Below are positions 1 through 10,934 of a DNA stretch of 64,000 nucleotides, one piece after another. This DNA is from Geosiphon pyriformis (lineage: Eukaryota > Glomeromycota > Glomeromycetes > Archaeosporales > Geosiphonaceae), in NCBI GenBank assembly GCA_016748015.1, contig JAAOMT010000591.1:729996-793995 (forward strand), read 5' to 3'. How positions within the stretch are numbered: the stretch's first letter is position 1; each line of letters begins with the position of its first letter. The notes beneath the pieces were generated by a model. That model searched no databases. It saw nothing but the letters and a program-made list of their open reading frames with translations, and was not told the DNA's origin. Made by a program: the position numbers and the translations under genes.

Positions 1-753
1 GTCAAGATTTGGATTATTTGGCTGTGAATTGCAAAGTGTTGCCACTTTTTTCTTCCAAAGTTTTTTTCAACTCTGTTAATAGTTCTAAAGTTTTCGAATT
101 TTCATTTGCTGGTGCTAAATCCTATGCTAAAGCTGTTTCTGTGATTCTTCTAATTGCTTCTGCTGCTGATGTGGATTCTGTAATTGGTGCACCTTCCAAA
201 GCTAGATTACTCTTGGTTCCTGTTGTTTCCCTTGTTCTAAATTCTGTTGTTGAATCTAGGTTGGCTTCTATGGAATTTCATTTTGATAAGTTGTTTTTAT
301 TGATCAAGTCTATAATTGAATCTGTTGGTTCTCTGGTTGTTTTGGTTATCAAACTGCTGTTTATTCTGCCTGCTGTGGATGTGATAATAGATGAAAGTTT
401 GATTGAAGTAGAAAAACAAGTCAAAGTTGTAACTGCTGTGGTTTCCATGCTGTAAAGAGACATGAGATCTCTGAGGAAAAAGTGTGACCAGGTTTCTTTG
501 GAAAAAGCATTTAATGATAAAAACATGGATGATAATAATGATGATGATAAAGATTTTTCAGTTTATAATGACACCTTTAATGTTATGATACATTTATAGG
601 AGAATTAGCTTTCTAGTATCAAGTTCAATTCTGATAAGACTGCTAAGTAAATGAGTGATATGGTTAAGAATAGTTATGAGCTTGTTAGTATTATAAGTAA
701 GATATATGAATTAGATATGTTTAACACATTATGTAGCAAAAGTAATACTAGTA
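1..753 (+). pseudogene. LINE ORF1, C-terminal part, cut by window start
   Basis: C-terminal half of a family-1 LINE ORF1 (nucleic-acid-binding protein of a non-LTR retrotransposon). The first residues match the end of the CCHC knuckle and the Lys/Phe/Ser-rich stretch of the copy at 21.6 kb (pattern 'LDHLALKYKMLPPLPPKVFF'). Next comes the amphipathic 'LLIKSIIESVGSLVVLV' segment also seen at 21.9 and 51.8 kb. After a stop near 453 the frame is degraded, but an ORF1 C-terminal signature is readable to the stop at about 751-753. Stops replace Trp and Gln codons. The N-terminal part lies outside the window. Bases 754-870 are probably the decayed start of ORF2, but I see no endonuclease motif. Confidence 0.75.
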
Positions 754-870
754 TGTAGTTAGGGCTTTTCACTTATGATTAGCTGCATTTTGTGATTTTG
801 TATTATTGGATAAGCTGGCTTTATAAAAGTGCCATATTACTGTAGACATAATTAATAAATGACCAGTGTG

Positions 871-1215
871 GCTACATGTTAACACAAAAAAAAAATACTT
901 GAGGTGAAATGAGTTTTGTATCCAAGAAACCAAATCTTTGTATTAGGGTTTTGGTTTTTTTAGCAATAGTTAAAACTCTTGGGACATCTAACTGTATAAT
1001 GTTCCAAATTTTTGCCTGTATCTTTAAAGTGGTTTTTTTCATGAGTTTTATATTCTTTATGATTTCTCCAAGGTGACCATAGAGTTCTAATTGTCTTCTA
1101 TATAACAAATTTTTGTTTATGAGCAAGATTTCTTAGATGGTTTTTCCAATTGTGTTAGAAGATAAAAATATAACTGCTGTTATATTTTCTAACAGATATT
1201 TATTTATTTTGCTAC
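871..1215 (-). pseudogene. Gypsy family A, pol 3' tail fragment (copy A0)
   Basis: Minus-strand fragment of the region downstream of integrase in Ty3/Gypsy family A. It encodes the same tail as the copies at 2.2, 18.5 and 28.7 kb; shared strings include 'RQLELYGHLGEI' and 'IQLDVPRVLTIAKKTKTL'. It stops abruptly at 1215, where the LTR of copy A1 begins (TGTTATGAATTG at 1216), so A1 appears to have inserted into A0. The function of this tail is unknown; it follows the integrase C-terminal domain in all copies. Confidence 0.7.
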
Positions 1216-2071
1216 TGTTATGAATTGAAGTAACAAGCTAATAAATAGTAAGAGAAAACAGAATTGTAGGATAATGGAAATAATCAAAAGAAATTCAACT
1301 TCAAAGAGCAAATTGAATAAGTATGAATTCAATATGCAAGATCAGTCTCATAAAATATTTCAGTCACTATTCTTTTCAAAAGGTAACTGGAGAATCTGAA
1401 GGTAGAAATGATCACATTTGGTATAATTCTATGCCTCATATCGGCACTTTTAGAATTTAATATCAAGTATCAGATGTGTTCTTCAGTTATGTTTTATTCA
1501 ATAATCTTCAAATACTACACTTATACGTTTTAGGAAAAGGGTAAAAAATAACCAACAAGTAATTTTTTATCCCAAGATGTTCAGATACTTAAAAGTAGAA
1601 AAAGAGAAATTAGCAATAAGAGAATGATTGAGATGAAAGTTGTTATTTTATTTATTTGATTTCCTTAATTTCTTTATGCTTTTTTACAGTTAAAAGATTC
1701 ATTGCTTATATAGCTATCAAAAGTGGTTAATGATCAGGTCAACAACTAGGTCAATAATCAGGTCAATAATTAGGTTAATGATCAGATCATTGATTAAGTC
1801 AATGATTAGGTCAATAATCAGATCAACAGTTAGGTTATTGATCAGGTCAATGATTACTTTCTAAAAATAAAGTGGCTAATTATATGACATCAGTGGCTAA
1901 TACATGTGATAATTAATAAGAAATATAGATTTCAATTGTAATATCATCTTCTCCAAAGAGATTGAGCTCCAGCAAAATCAAGCTATTCATGAAGTAATCT
2001 ATTTGAAGATTTTATCTAATTCAAAACTAACTAGTTTGTTAAAGTCTTTTGTAGATAAAATGTATAGAACT
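1216..2071 (-). repeat. LTR of Gypsy copy A1 (3' LTR, minus strand)
   Basis: Read on the minus strand this is homologous to the LTR at 18613-19417 and 28894-29746. Shared landmarks are a 12-bp tandem array, a block ending in 'TTAGCTTGTTAC', and a terminal TAACA. The low-coordinate end is sharp at TGTTATGAATTG. The other end is approximate, because the expected TGTTATATACC start has decayed to TTCTATACATT. No matching 5' LTR is present. Confidence 0.7.
1733..1852. repeat. 12-bp minisatellite inside the family A LTR
   Basis: Ten consecutive 12-bp units with consensus near ATCAGGTCAATA, each unit differing by a few transitions. Orthologous but shorter arrays occur at about 18829-18890 and 29108-29200 (reverse complement), so unit number varies between copies of the same LTR. 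Confidence 0.85.
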
Positions 2072-3912
2072 TGAAGCGAGATGAGCTTAGTGTCCAAGAG
2101 ACCAAATTTTTGTATAAGAATTTTGGCTCTTTTTGCAATGATCAATACTCTTGGGACATCTAATCATATAATACACAAAATTTCTACTTGTATCTTAAAA
2201 GTTGTTTTCTTCATAAGCTTCATGTTTTCTATGATTTCACCAAGGCAATCATAGAGTTTTAGTTGTTTTTTATATGACAAGTTTTTGTTTATGGGCAAGA
2301 TTTTCTTAATTGTTTTTCCAATTGTGATGGAAGGTACAAGTATTGCTGCTGTTATGCTTTTCAGCAAATACTTATTTATTTTGCTACCAATTTTTTCTCT
2401 TCTGGTAGTAATTTTTTTGGAATTAATAACAGTATGTGTTTCACTATTATCAGTTATGGTGGTCTACTTTTCAATAATCAGAGTAGCATTTGAATAGTTT
2501 TTGATCCAATACTTATGGAGAATATAGAAAGTGTTTTGAATGTTTTGATCCAGAAAATAATTGTTCATATTAATTGAAGATACCTCTGTTTTGAAAATGG
2601 TGCATTTATTTATACTTGATTTTTGCTGATCATTTAAGTCAGTATTATCACAACAGACAATCAATCAGGTCATTTATGATATTTCTTGAGTTATGTATTA
2701 TAAACAGGATGATTATTGAAGATTGTTTTGGATTGATCTTAAAGAATATAAGAACCATTGTTCAAAACTTTGTTGACTATAAAAAGTTCTTTCCACTGGC
2801 TAGAGAATTTATTACCATAGACATTGTCTCTGTCTGAATGGTATTCTAGTACCAAGTCACTAACATTTAAAGAAAGTGTTTTATAAGTTTTTTTTTTCTT
2901 AAGCTTTTCTTGAAACTGTTTTATCTTTTTAAAAGCAATTATTTATGCTTCTACCAAGGAGTCAAGAATAGTACCAAGTTTTTTTTGCAATATGTCTTTG
3001 TAATTTTTTATTGTGATTTCTTTAAAGGGTATTGTCTCAATATCAGTTTCTATTAATAGTGTTGCCATGTGTTTATAGAATAGATAAAAAGGTTCATAAC
3101 TTGTTATGTTATGATTCACAGTTCTATAAGCAAACAAAACTAAAAACAGTACTTTGTCTCATAAGTTTGTTTTTTTACTGGTTTTGATTAGGGTTTTACA
3201 TAGTGTTCTATTGAAATGTTCCTCTAAGCCATTTGTTTGGAGGTAATAAGAAGAGGAAAGTTTATAACATATTCCTATTTTTCTACAAAGTTTTTTAACC
3301 AGTGTACTGAAAAAAACTCTTTCTCTATCAGATAAAAGTTCTTTAAAGCAGTCATAATGGCAAATAATATCTTCATAAATAAAATTGGCTATTGAGACTG
3401 CTGTTTAATCTGAAGTGGCTCTTGCTTTTACCCACTTTGTAAGATAGTTAGTAGCTGTGATAATATATCTGTTGCTATCAGGAGTTATTGTTAAAGATCC
3501 AACAACATCTATACCAATTCTGTTAAATGGTTAACCAACAAAGATTGGATAGATATCTTTTTTGTAATTGGGTTTGCTTTTTCTTTGGCAGATATCACAG
3601 GTTTTGATGTATTCAGCAATGTTTTTTTCTAAGATAGACCAATAATAGTGAGCTAAAGTTTTCTGAATTGTTTTTGTTTTTCCAAAGTGTCTAGCTAATG
3701 GGTCAATATGCATGTTATATATTACAATTTCTCTTTTTTCAAATCTAATAACTCTCTGGGGACAGTTAAGATCTTTTTTATTTCTTTTATATAGCTGGTT
3801 CTGGTGAATTAAATAGAAATTTGATTGTTTGCACAATTGTTTTTTTTGCTGTCGAGTGTATTCTGGTGGGTATTGTCCTTTACCCAAAAATTCCATTAAG
3901 GCAAAGTAGCCT
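2072..3912 (-). pseudogene. Gypsy family A copy A1: integrase and tail
   Basis: Minus-strand 3' half of pol. From 3896 down it reads the integrase N-terminal zinc domain ('HIDPLARHFGKTKTIQKT' then 'CDICQRK'), then decayed catalytic core, then a C-terminal part ('MFAYRTVNHNITSYEPFY', 2943-3137), then the family A tail (2164-2367). No protease, RT or RNase H is left. The copy ends at about 3912, head-to-head with the plus-strand copy A2. Breaks are mainly single-base transitions creating stops, so it is not functional. Confidence 0.8.
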
Positions 3913-4387
3913 TTTATGCTTTTAACCTAATTGATGATGATTATAATATGGATGAACTAGCAATCAACACCTCTGAATCAATCAGAAAAAAAAAGAAAGC
4001 CAAGATTAATTTTGTTTTGGACCCAAATAAAGTATCTAAATTATTTGCTGATAACAATAAGCTACCAAAGGTTAAGGTTTTTAAAAATCCTCCAAAGTTA
4101 GAATCCCCAGAAATTGTACAAAAATCTGGACCCTATTCTGTTGTTAAAGATTTTATAAAAACCTCAGCACACATTATATTTGGTCAACTGATAACTCATC
4201 TACAGTTCAGAAAAGATCTTCACAAATTATTGATACCAAAGAAGAAGACACCAAAGACCAACAAATGCTTTCACCAAGCTGAACTTGCTGATAACAGCAA
4301 TGTCACCCCTCTGATTTGTAAAGCCCAAGTGGCTGATTACTTCATCAATCTGATCCTAAACAGTGAATTATCTATTAGTGTAATTGC
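3913..4387 (+). pseudogene. Gypsy family A copy A2, part 1 (Gag-protease linker)
   Basis: Plus-strand reading frame from 3948 that begins at a Lys-rich linker and runs into a protease-like segment 'FINLILNSELSISVIA'. In retroviral-type aspartic proteases this position normally holds D-S/T-G; here it is N-S-E. The frame is interrupted at 4387 by insertion of element B and resumes at 14534 ('KHFLEAIGKKNDEP'). The uninterrupted order is visible in the minus-strand copy at 24057-24368. Gag sequence upstream is missing. Confidence 0.85.
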
Positions 4388-5260
4388 TGTTATGAGTGAT
4401 TATTTGGAGTCTCAAATCAAATAACAAACCTGTAACTTGGTGTTCAGTATCTACTCTGATGGATGATGGTGGTAATGTTGATATGTTGTTTTTATTTGAA
4501 GGTTTTGATTAAGAGTTTTTTGTATGATAGACAGAGATTCAATGACAATATAGTTGGTTGGTGAGTTGTGTTCCCAATTTCTGTCTTCAATTTGGTGGCC
4601 AGTTTATTCTGGCAGTTGTGCCCTTCTGATAAGCTATCCATTAATATATATATAATTTTACCTTTATTTCTGGGTCTTTTACCAGACTATCTGTAACATC
4701 AATTACTCAGTGCTTTAATCTCTTAATCAGTTAGTATATAACAATAAAATCAAGAAAGAAAATAAAAGAAAATAAAGAAATAAGCCAAGGCAATATGCAA
4801 GTTAGTATTTGTTAATAGCTATAATCAAGAGCTATTGTTCTAGTGTGGTTAAGTATCACTTACTATCAACATGAAGTGTTGATAGTGGAGAGTGAATTGA
4901 AATGATGAATAATTATTTATTAATATTTATGAATGAAAAGTTGCTTAGATGAAATCTAAACTAAAAGATCTTTAATACAAGAATTTTGCTTTTTCTACTT
5001 TTAATGTTACCACTATATATACATATTTGATGTTCTACAAGATCACTTACATTCTCGAGCAATGTGCTATGATTTCTTGAGCAATGCTCACATTGCTAAG
5101 CAATGTGCCCTAATTTTCTAACATCACTCCACATTGCTGAGCAATGTGCTGTGTTTTCTATTATTGCTCTCTATTGTTGAGCAATGTGTTCACGTGCTAA
5201 ATACTATTCACTTATTGGTCCATTATTTTCCCTTTATCTGTTTTTTTTTTATAAGTAACA
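4388..5260 (-). repeat. Element B 3' LTR
   Basis: Starts TGTTATGAG and ends AAGTAACA on the plus strand. It aligns along its length with 13640-14533. A TATA-like 'ctatatatacat' lies near 5010-5035, and a run of about 40-bp units containing GAGCAATGTGC lies at about 5050-5195. It is 21 bp shorter than the 5' LTR and has fewer of those units. Confidence 0.92.
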
Positions 5261-5280
5261 TTATTTTCTTCTTTTTAATA
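5261..5280 (-). promoter_or_regulatory. Polypurine tract of element B
   Basis: The minus strand reads a purine-rich run with core AAAAAGAAGAAAATAA directly before the TGTTACTTAT start of the 3' LTR. This is the usual position of the plus-strand priming site. Confidence 0.65.
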
Positions 5281-6149
5281 TTGAGCTTTATCAAAATCTT
5301 CATTTTGAATTAGCTCTAATATTTCTTTTTTTAGTATTGTTTATTCAACTTTATTTTTCATGTCTTCTACTTGTATATTGTTTATTCTTTCTCATTGGTT
5401 AATGGTTATGGTTTTTATGTCTAAGTGTAACAGTAGTTTTGGATAGTTCTGAAATATGTTGTGCAGTCGATAAATTGTTTTCACATGTAGTATCGAGTTT
5501 GTTTTCTTTCCAATAAATTCTTCAATTTGCTGTATTATGTTTTGGTTGAATATTCTCTTGGATTTGTCAATATACAACTCCTAAATATTTAACTTTTGAC
5601 CTAACTGGTAGTAACAGCATGATATTGGAAGTTGTTCTGTCCATTGTTTTCAATTCTCTTTTGTAAGTTCTTCTGTTAGTGTCATAATAGATATTTTCCC
5701 AAAAGTATTCTTTACTTTTTCTATTATGTTATTTAACCAGTTTTTATCACTTTTTGGTATCCATTAATATGGTGTATTCTTTGTCTTTCTTTTGGTGTTT
5801 CAATAGCAAATTGTTTGGTTGTTAATGATAATTTCCATGTTTAACAATTGTTGACTTAATGTCTAAAATAATTGTTGAGCTATAATGTGAATATGATCTG
5901 GTATTTCCATTTTCTTGGTTGCTTTTGTCGCATATACTGTGTCTTTATATACTCTTTTTATTGTTTGATTTTACATGTTTGGTCTAATAATTATGATTGG
6001 TTCCAGATCTCGTGGAATCTCATTTGGTTGGACTAGTATTCATTGTACTCCTAATTGTAAAATGTTATTGGTGCTATTTGGTGGTATGGTTTCAGTCAAT
6101 CATCATGTGCTGCTTTGGCTAAGATTTTGTTGTCTCATCTTAATTTATA
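5281..6149 (-). pseudogene. Element B region between integrase and polypurine tract
   Basis: Decayed 3' coding tail and untranslated region. The longest open stretch (5392-5577) is Lys/Ile/Asn-rich and matches no domain I recognise. There is no envelope-like signal peptide or membrane segment. Confidence 0.5.
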
Positions 6150-7140
6150 AGCTTTATTTCCAAGAATTTCTTCTATGTGAAATGGTCTGTCCCATTTGGG
6201 GTCGAATTTTCCACTCTATTGTTTTTCTATTTTGGTACAATATAAAAGTACTTTGTCTCCAATTTTGAATTCAACTGGTTTATCTGGTAATTGGTTATTG
6301 TGTTATTCTTTTTGCTTCTCTTGAGACTTTTGGATGTTATCAGTTGCTTTTCATTGTTTGTTTTCTAGTGTTTCCATTAAGTCATATGTTCTTTTCAACA
6401 ATGTTTCTTAGAAATTAGCTTTTGTTATTGGTTCAGTTGGATATGTGTTGACCTCTATTTCAACTGGTAATGTTGCTGTTCTACTATATACTAATTTAAA
6501 TGGTATTGTTTGTATAGTATCTTGTCTCATTGTCCAATAAGTAAATAATACTGATGGTATAAACAAATCTCATTCATTTTGGTTTTCTTAACTGATTTTG
6601 GCAATTGTTTCACACAATGTTCTATTGAATCTTTCAACTAGTTCATTGGTTTGTGGATGATATGGTGATGATAATGGTCTTTTTATCCCAAATTTTTGAC
6701 TTAATTCTGTTAAAGTTCTATTTACAAAATAAGTTCCTTAATCTGATAGTAGTTCTTTTGGACATCTATGTCGACAGATCAAATCTTGATGGACAAATTC
6801 AGCAATAGATTCTGCATCTGCTCTTTGAATGGCTTTTGCTTCTGGCCATTTAGTAAGATAATTTATGGCTATTGCAATATATCTGTTGCCTTTGCTAGTA
6901 ATTGTTAGTGGTCTAATTAAATCAATTTCAATTTAATCAAATAGTTGTCCTACTTTAATTGGTCTTAATAGTTCACTTGGTCTTGTTCTTTTTCTTCTCT
7001 GACAAGCATTACAATTCTGAACATATTGGATGATGTCTGGATATATTAATGGCCAATAGTATCTTTTTCTGGTTCTTTCTATGGTTGCTTCTTTATGAAA
7101 ATGTCCTGCTGTTGGATCTGAGTACATGTTAAACAATATT
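6150..7140 (-). pseudogene. Element B integrase
   Basis: Integrase, which inserts cDNA into the genome. The N-terminal HHCC zinc domain is at 7136-6933 ('MYSDPTAGHFHKEA' then 'CNACQRRKR'). It is followed by a degraded DDE catalytic core (6930-6560) and a C-terminal segment read at about 6290-6180 ('GDKVLLY', 'FDPKWD') resembling the GPY/F SH3-like domain. Several stops and a frame change relative to RNase H. No chromodomain is recognisable in the remaining tail. Confidence 0.75.
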
Positions 7141-7319
7141 GTTTCTTTTTCTGTTTCTGTAATTACTCTGGTTAGTTGGTCTGGATTTCTTCTGTTTTTC
7201 CAGTAAAGTATATTTTGATGATTGATGAAATATTTTGATTGCTGTTTTATGTTGTTTTTTTCTTTATGAGATAATTTTTCCTTGAAAAATTGTGTATTTA
7301 TATAATACTGAAGTTATTG

Positions 7320-7869
7320 GTATTTTTGTGTGTTCATCTTTTGTTATATTTTTGGGTTGAAATGTTTTTTAGATTTGTCTCATTCATGACAATCCGTTGG
7401 CATTTCCATTGTCTTTTCTCTTTTTATAATGTACTGTATAATTGAATGGTAAAAGTTCTATTTTTTATCTGACATGGCAATTGTCTCCAAATTCTTGCTT
7501 CTGGATTGAAGTCAGTTTTTTGTGGTCTATATAAACATTAAATTTTTGACTCAAGTATTCTTTCTATTTGGTAACAGCCCAATAGATAGCTAAGTGTTTT
7601 AGTGTTAGAGTTCCATAGTTCTTCTCAGCTAAACTTAAGCTTCTATTGGCATAAGCTACTGGATGTTCTTGTCCATCTGGTTTTTTCTGTAAGAGTACTG
7701 CTCCTAATGCTTGGTCTGATGCATTGGTGGTAATTATGAATGGTTTGCTATGGTCTGGATACATCAATACTGGAGCTTGGATAAGCTTTCTTCTTAATAT
7801 GTTAAAAGCTTCTTGTTGAGTTTCTGTCCATTCATATTTTACATTCTTTGTTTGGAGTTGGTGTAGTGG
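7320..7869 (-). pseudogene. Element B RNase H
   Basis: RNase H domain following RT. The first motif reads 'ITTNASDQALGAVLLQ' where T-D-A-S is expected (Asp to Asn), and the second reads 'TLKHLAIYWAV' where T-E-L-E-C-L-A type sequence is expected (Glu to Lys). Both are single G-to-A transitions at catalytic acidic residues. The C-terminal part (7563-7320) is degraded. Confidence 0.8.
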
Positions 7870-8670
7870 TTAAGCTATTTTGGAAAAGTCCTTGATGAAG
7901 CAGTGGTAATATCCAGCAAATTCTAAGAATGCTCTCAATTCTGTGAAATTATTTGGTACTGGAAAGTTCTTGACAATCTCAATTTTGTCTGGATCTGTTT
8001 TAATTCCATTTTTGTTTACTACATGTTCCAAAAACTTGAGTTCAGTTTTTCCAAAGAAACATTTGGTTGCATTTAGTTTCAATCCTGCTCTTCTTAACCT
8101 TTCAAACACTTGTTGGAGATGATACAGATGATTATCAAATATTTTTGAGAACACATTGGTGTTATCCAAGTATACAATTACTGATTTTCATAGTAATTCA
8201 GTATAAACAATTTCCATAAGCCATTGAAATGTTACTGGAGTGTTCATCAAGCCAAATGGCATGACTTCAAACTTAAAATTTCTCTCTCTTGTAGTAAATG
8301 CTGTTTTCTCTTTGTCGGCTGGGTTCATGGCTACTTGTCAGTAACCACTATCTAAATCCAGTGTCAAGAACTATTTATTTTCTCCAAAAGTGTCAAATAG
8401 TTCTTGGATCTCTGGAGTTGGATAGCTATCACCTTTTGTTACTCCATTCAGTTTTTGGTAGTCTACACAAAAACAAATTTTCCCATTTTTCTTATAGACC
8501 AGTACCACTGATGATAACTATGAACTCATTGATGACTGAATTAGCCTATTGTCAAGCATTCAGTTAATTTTTTGATGAATGATTTCATGGCTAGCTGGTA
8601 GTACTCTGTATGCTTTTTGTTTAATTGACATTGCATTTCCAGTCTTGATCTGATGCTGGATGATGTTGGT
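7870..8670 (-). pseudogene. Element B reverse transcriptase
   Basis: RT palm/fingers and thumb region, broken by stops. The catalytic Y-L-D-D motif reads Y-L-D-N near 8170-8160 (the open piece starts 'MDNTNVFSKIFDNHLYHL'), a G-to-A change removing one metal-binding Asp. Downstream are the typical 'RLRRAGLKLNATKCFF' and 'FLEFAGYYHCFIKDFSKIA' segments. It lies in the same frame as dUTPase and RNase H. Inactive as it stands. Confidence 0.85.
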
Positions 8671-9594
8671 TCAGCCAAATTCATTTTTACTGGCAAAGAT
8701 GTCATTGAAATTGTTAAGTAACATCTTAAATTGCATCTGTTGAAGTGGATCTAGATTCCCCATGTTCATTTGTTCTAATTGTTCTGGTTGGAACAGATAA
8801 CATTTACTTCTTTTATAGATGGTTTGTAATGTAATGTCCACATATCTGCAAAGCTGTGGAAAATCTGGAATGTGGTTTAGTGGTTGATTCTCTATTTCGG
8901 TGGTTAAATATCCAATAATGGTTCCTTTTGGTATTTTAATAACACTTCCAGTTGTGTTGTAGATGAGAATTTTGATATTTTTGGGGCTTTTGGCTGATAT
9001 GTAGAAATTAGTGAGTCCAATCTCTTCTGATTCACAAATGGTGGCTTCTGTTTCAAACAATTGAGCTTGATTCTTTACTTCTCTTTTTATGGCTAACATA
9101 TACTGGTCATATGGTGGAATGGAAATTGGTTGATGGGTTGAGATAATTTCTCCTTTGTTAATAATTTCTTCCTCTGCCATATTGACTGGTATATCTATTT
9201 TACCTGTTGATCCGAATCCTTGTATCCTTCTAGCTGTCATACCTAGTTCTTTTCTCTTTCCTACTGAAACTAACTGAGCTATTTTCACCAGAGTTAAAAA
9301 TATTGCCTGTGCTATCTTTTCATTTGGCTCTATAATATAGGTCTTTTTTGAGTCATTTTGTAACATGGTGATGATATTTCTTATGTATCCTGCATCAATT
9401 ATTCCTCCTCTGATGTTGATTCCCTTTTTTGCTAAACTACTCCTAGATGCTAATTGAACCATAGTTGTTGCTGAAATTTCCAGAGCTATTTTGAGATCAA
9501 TACATGTGCACGAATTTGGTTCCAATTTGATGGCTTCTCTTTCTGAATATCTCAGATCAAACCCTGCATCAGTATTATGCACACGTTCTGACAT
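8671..9594 (-). pseudogene. Element B dUTPase domain and RT-proximal linker
   Basis: Trimeric-type dUTP pyrophosphatase, which hydrolyses dUTP to dUMP and PPi and so keeps uracil out of cDNA. All five family motifs are visible in order: 1 'DAGFDLRY', 2 'ASRSSLAKKG', 3 'GGIIDAGYIRNI' (catalytic Asp and Tyr kept, the following Arg-Gly changed to Ile-Arg), 4 'NEKIAQAIF', 5 Gly-rich 'RRIQGFGSTG'. The domain takes about the first 150 of 307 residues. The rest is linker ending just before RT ('LLNNFNDIFASKNEFG'). It is the longest open frame in the element. The motif 3 change may impair it. Confidence 0.9.
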
Positions 9595-9618
9595 GATACC
9601 TTTATTATTGTCACTATA

Positions 9619-10449
9619 TTATTTGAGTTCCTGCTCCTTAGAAAAATCAAGAAATGCAATATATATTTCTGGATTTAAATTGGGGTCTGACTTATTGATA
9701 TTTGTGTTGCCATATTGAGTAGAACTGAAACTGGTGTTTTTGTTATCATTATTGTCAGAGTTTAAATTGAGATTGAAAACTAATTCTGATTCTGGTGTGC
9801 AGCTGCTGATTGGTTCTTCTTTTGGAATTGTGTAGATCATGTGTGGTGGTAGATTGTAAATAAGATCACATTCATTACAATATTGAAAGTCACAGGAAAT
9901 TAAGCAATGTTGACATAATCAAGTATTCAACTGCTCCAAACACTGCTTCTGTTCTTCTCTGGTAGGTGTTAGCTCTTGATAATGTTCATGGAATTGTTTT
10001 GGATCTATAAGATTTATGACTGGTTCTGAGTTCCAGTTAAGTTCTATAAGTTCAGGTGGGTTATTTTTAATTGTTTTTATTTCTTCTGGGGTTGCTCCTT
10101 CGATTTTGGCAAGTGCCATTTGCCAGATCTTGTCATCATCATGTGGACATCCGTCCAGATGTTTGATAGCTTGTCTTTAGGCAGTGTCTATGGGCATTCT
10201 TTTTTTCATCCAGTCACTTATGAGAATTATGTATTGACATGATTTGTCACACATTCCTTCTTGCCCAAGAATATTGTTCCACATTCTTTTGTTCAGAAGA
10301 GTTTCTCCACAAGCCAGACAGGATTTGTTATTCCATTTTCCTACTTGTTTTGGTCTTCCAAAATGTTCAAAGACGCATAGGTGGCAATAAAATTTGGTTG
10401 CCAAATTATATTCCTCATTGTCACCACAGTAAGCACTCATTGATGACAA
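9619..10449 (-). pseudogene. Element B Cys-rich linker before dUTPase
   Basis: Pol-frame region between protease and dUTPase. It holds paired cysteines 'FYCHLCVFEHFG', 'CLACGE' and 'MCDKSCQY', suggesting a zinc-binding module of unknown role. An acidic stretch 'GATPEEIKTIKNNPPELIEL' (9919-10119) and a low-complexity Asn/Ser segment follow. I recall the same arrangement in other arbuscular-mycorrhizal retroelements but cannot verify it. Stops separate the blocks, which remain in one frame. Confidence 0.65.
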
Positions 10450-10934
10450 TTTCTTGTTGCAATTGACACATGTTGTGGTATAGTGTAGAAATTATAAGTG
10501 GTGGTGCTGGTGAATATTAATTCTTCTTCCTTCCCCTTTCCTTTTTCTTTTGTCTTTTCTTCCCATTCCCAAGCTGTTAGTTTTTCTGAATTGTGGTTGG
10601 TTTTTTAGTCTTGGTCGGCATACCAGATAAGTTCTTTTCTTTGCTTTTCTTTGCTGTTGTCATTCCATGAAGATACTGGCAGCAGTTTGTTGTGTTCTGT
10701 GTTGGCTCAGGAAACTTAGTAGGCTTCTCAAGTAGGTTTTTTCTCTTCTTCCTTGAACTCGATGAGTGGTGTTGTCAAGTTAATAGTCTTAAAATGGTCA
10801 CACGTGGCTGGTACATGTGTGTGTTGACTGTTATGGCTTAGTTGAAGCTCCTGTGTCATCCAGTCCAGTATGGCATTGATTTTAGATAACCAGTCATTTC
10901 CTACTAATGCCTAATATTGGGTTGCTTCTATTAC

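Noticed and set aside
9619-10449. Cys-rich linker of element B as a captured host zinc-finger gene
   Set aside because: It lies in frame between protease and dUTPase in the pol polyprotein, so it is more simply a native part of this element family.
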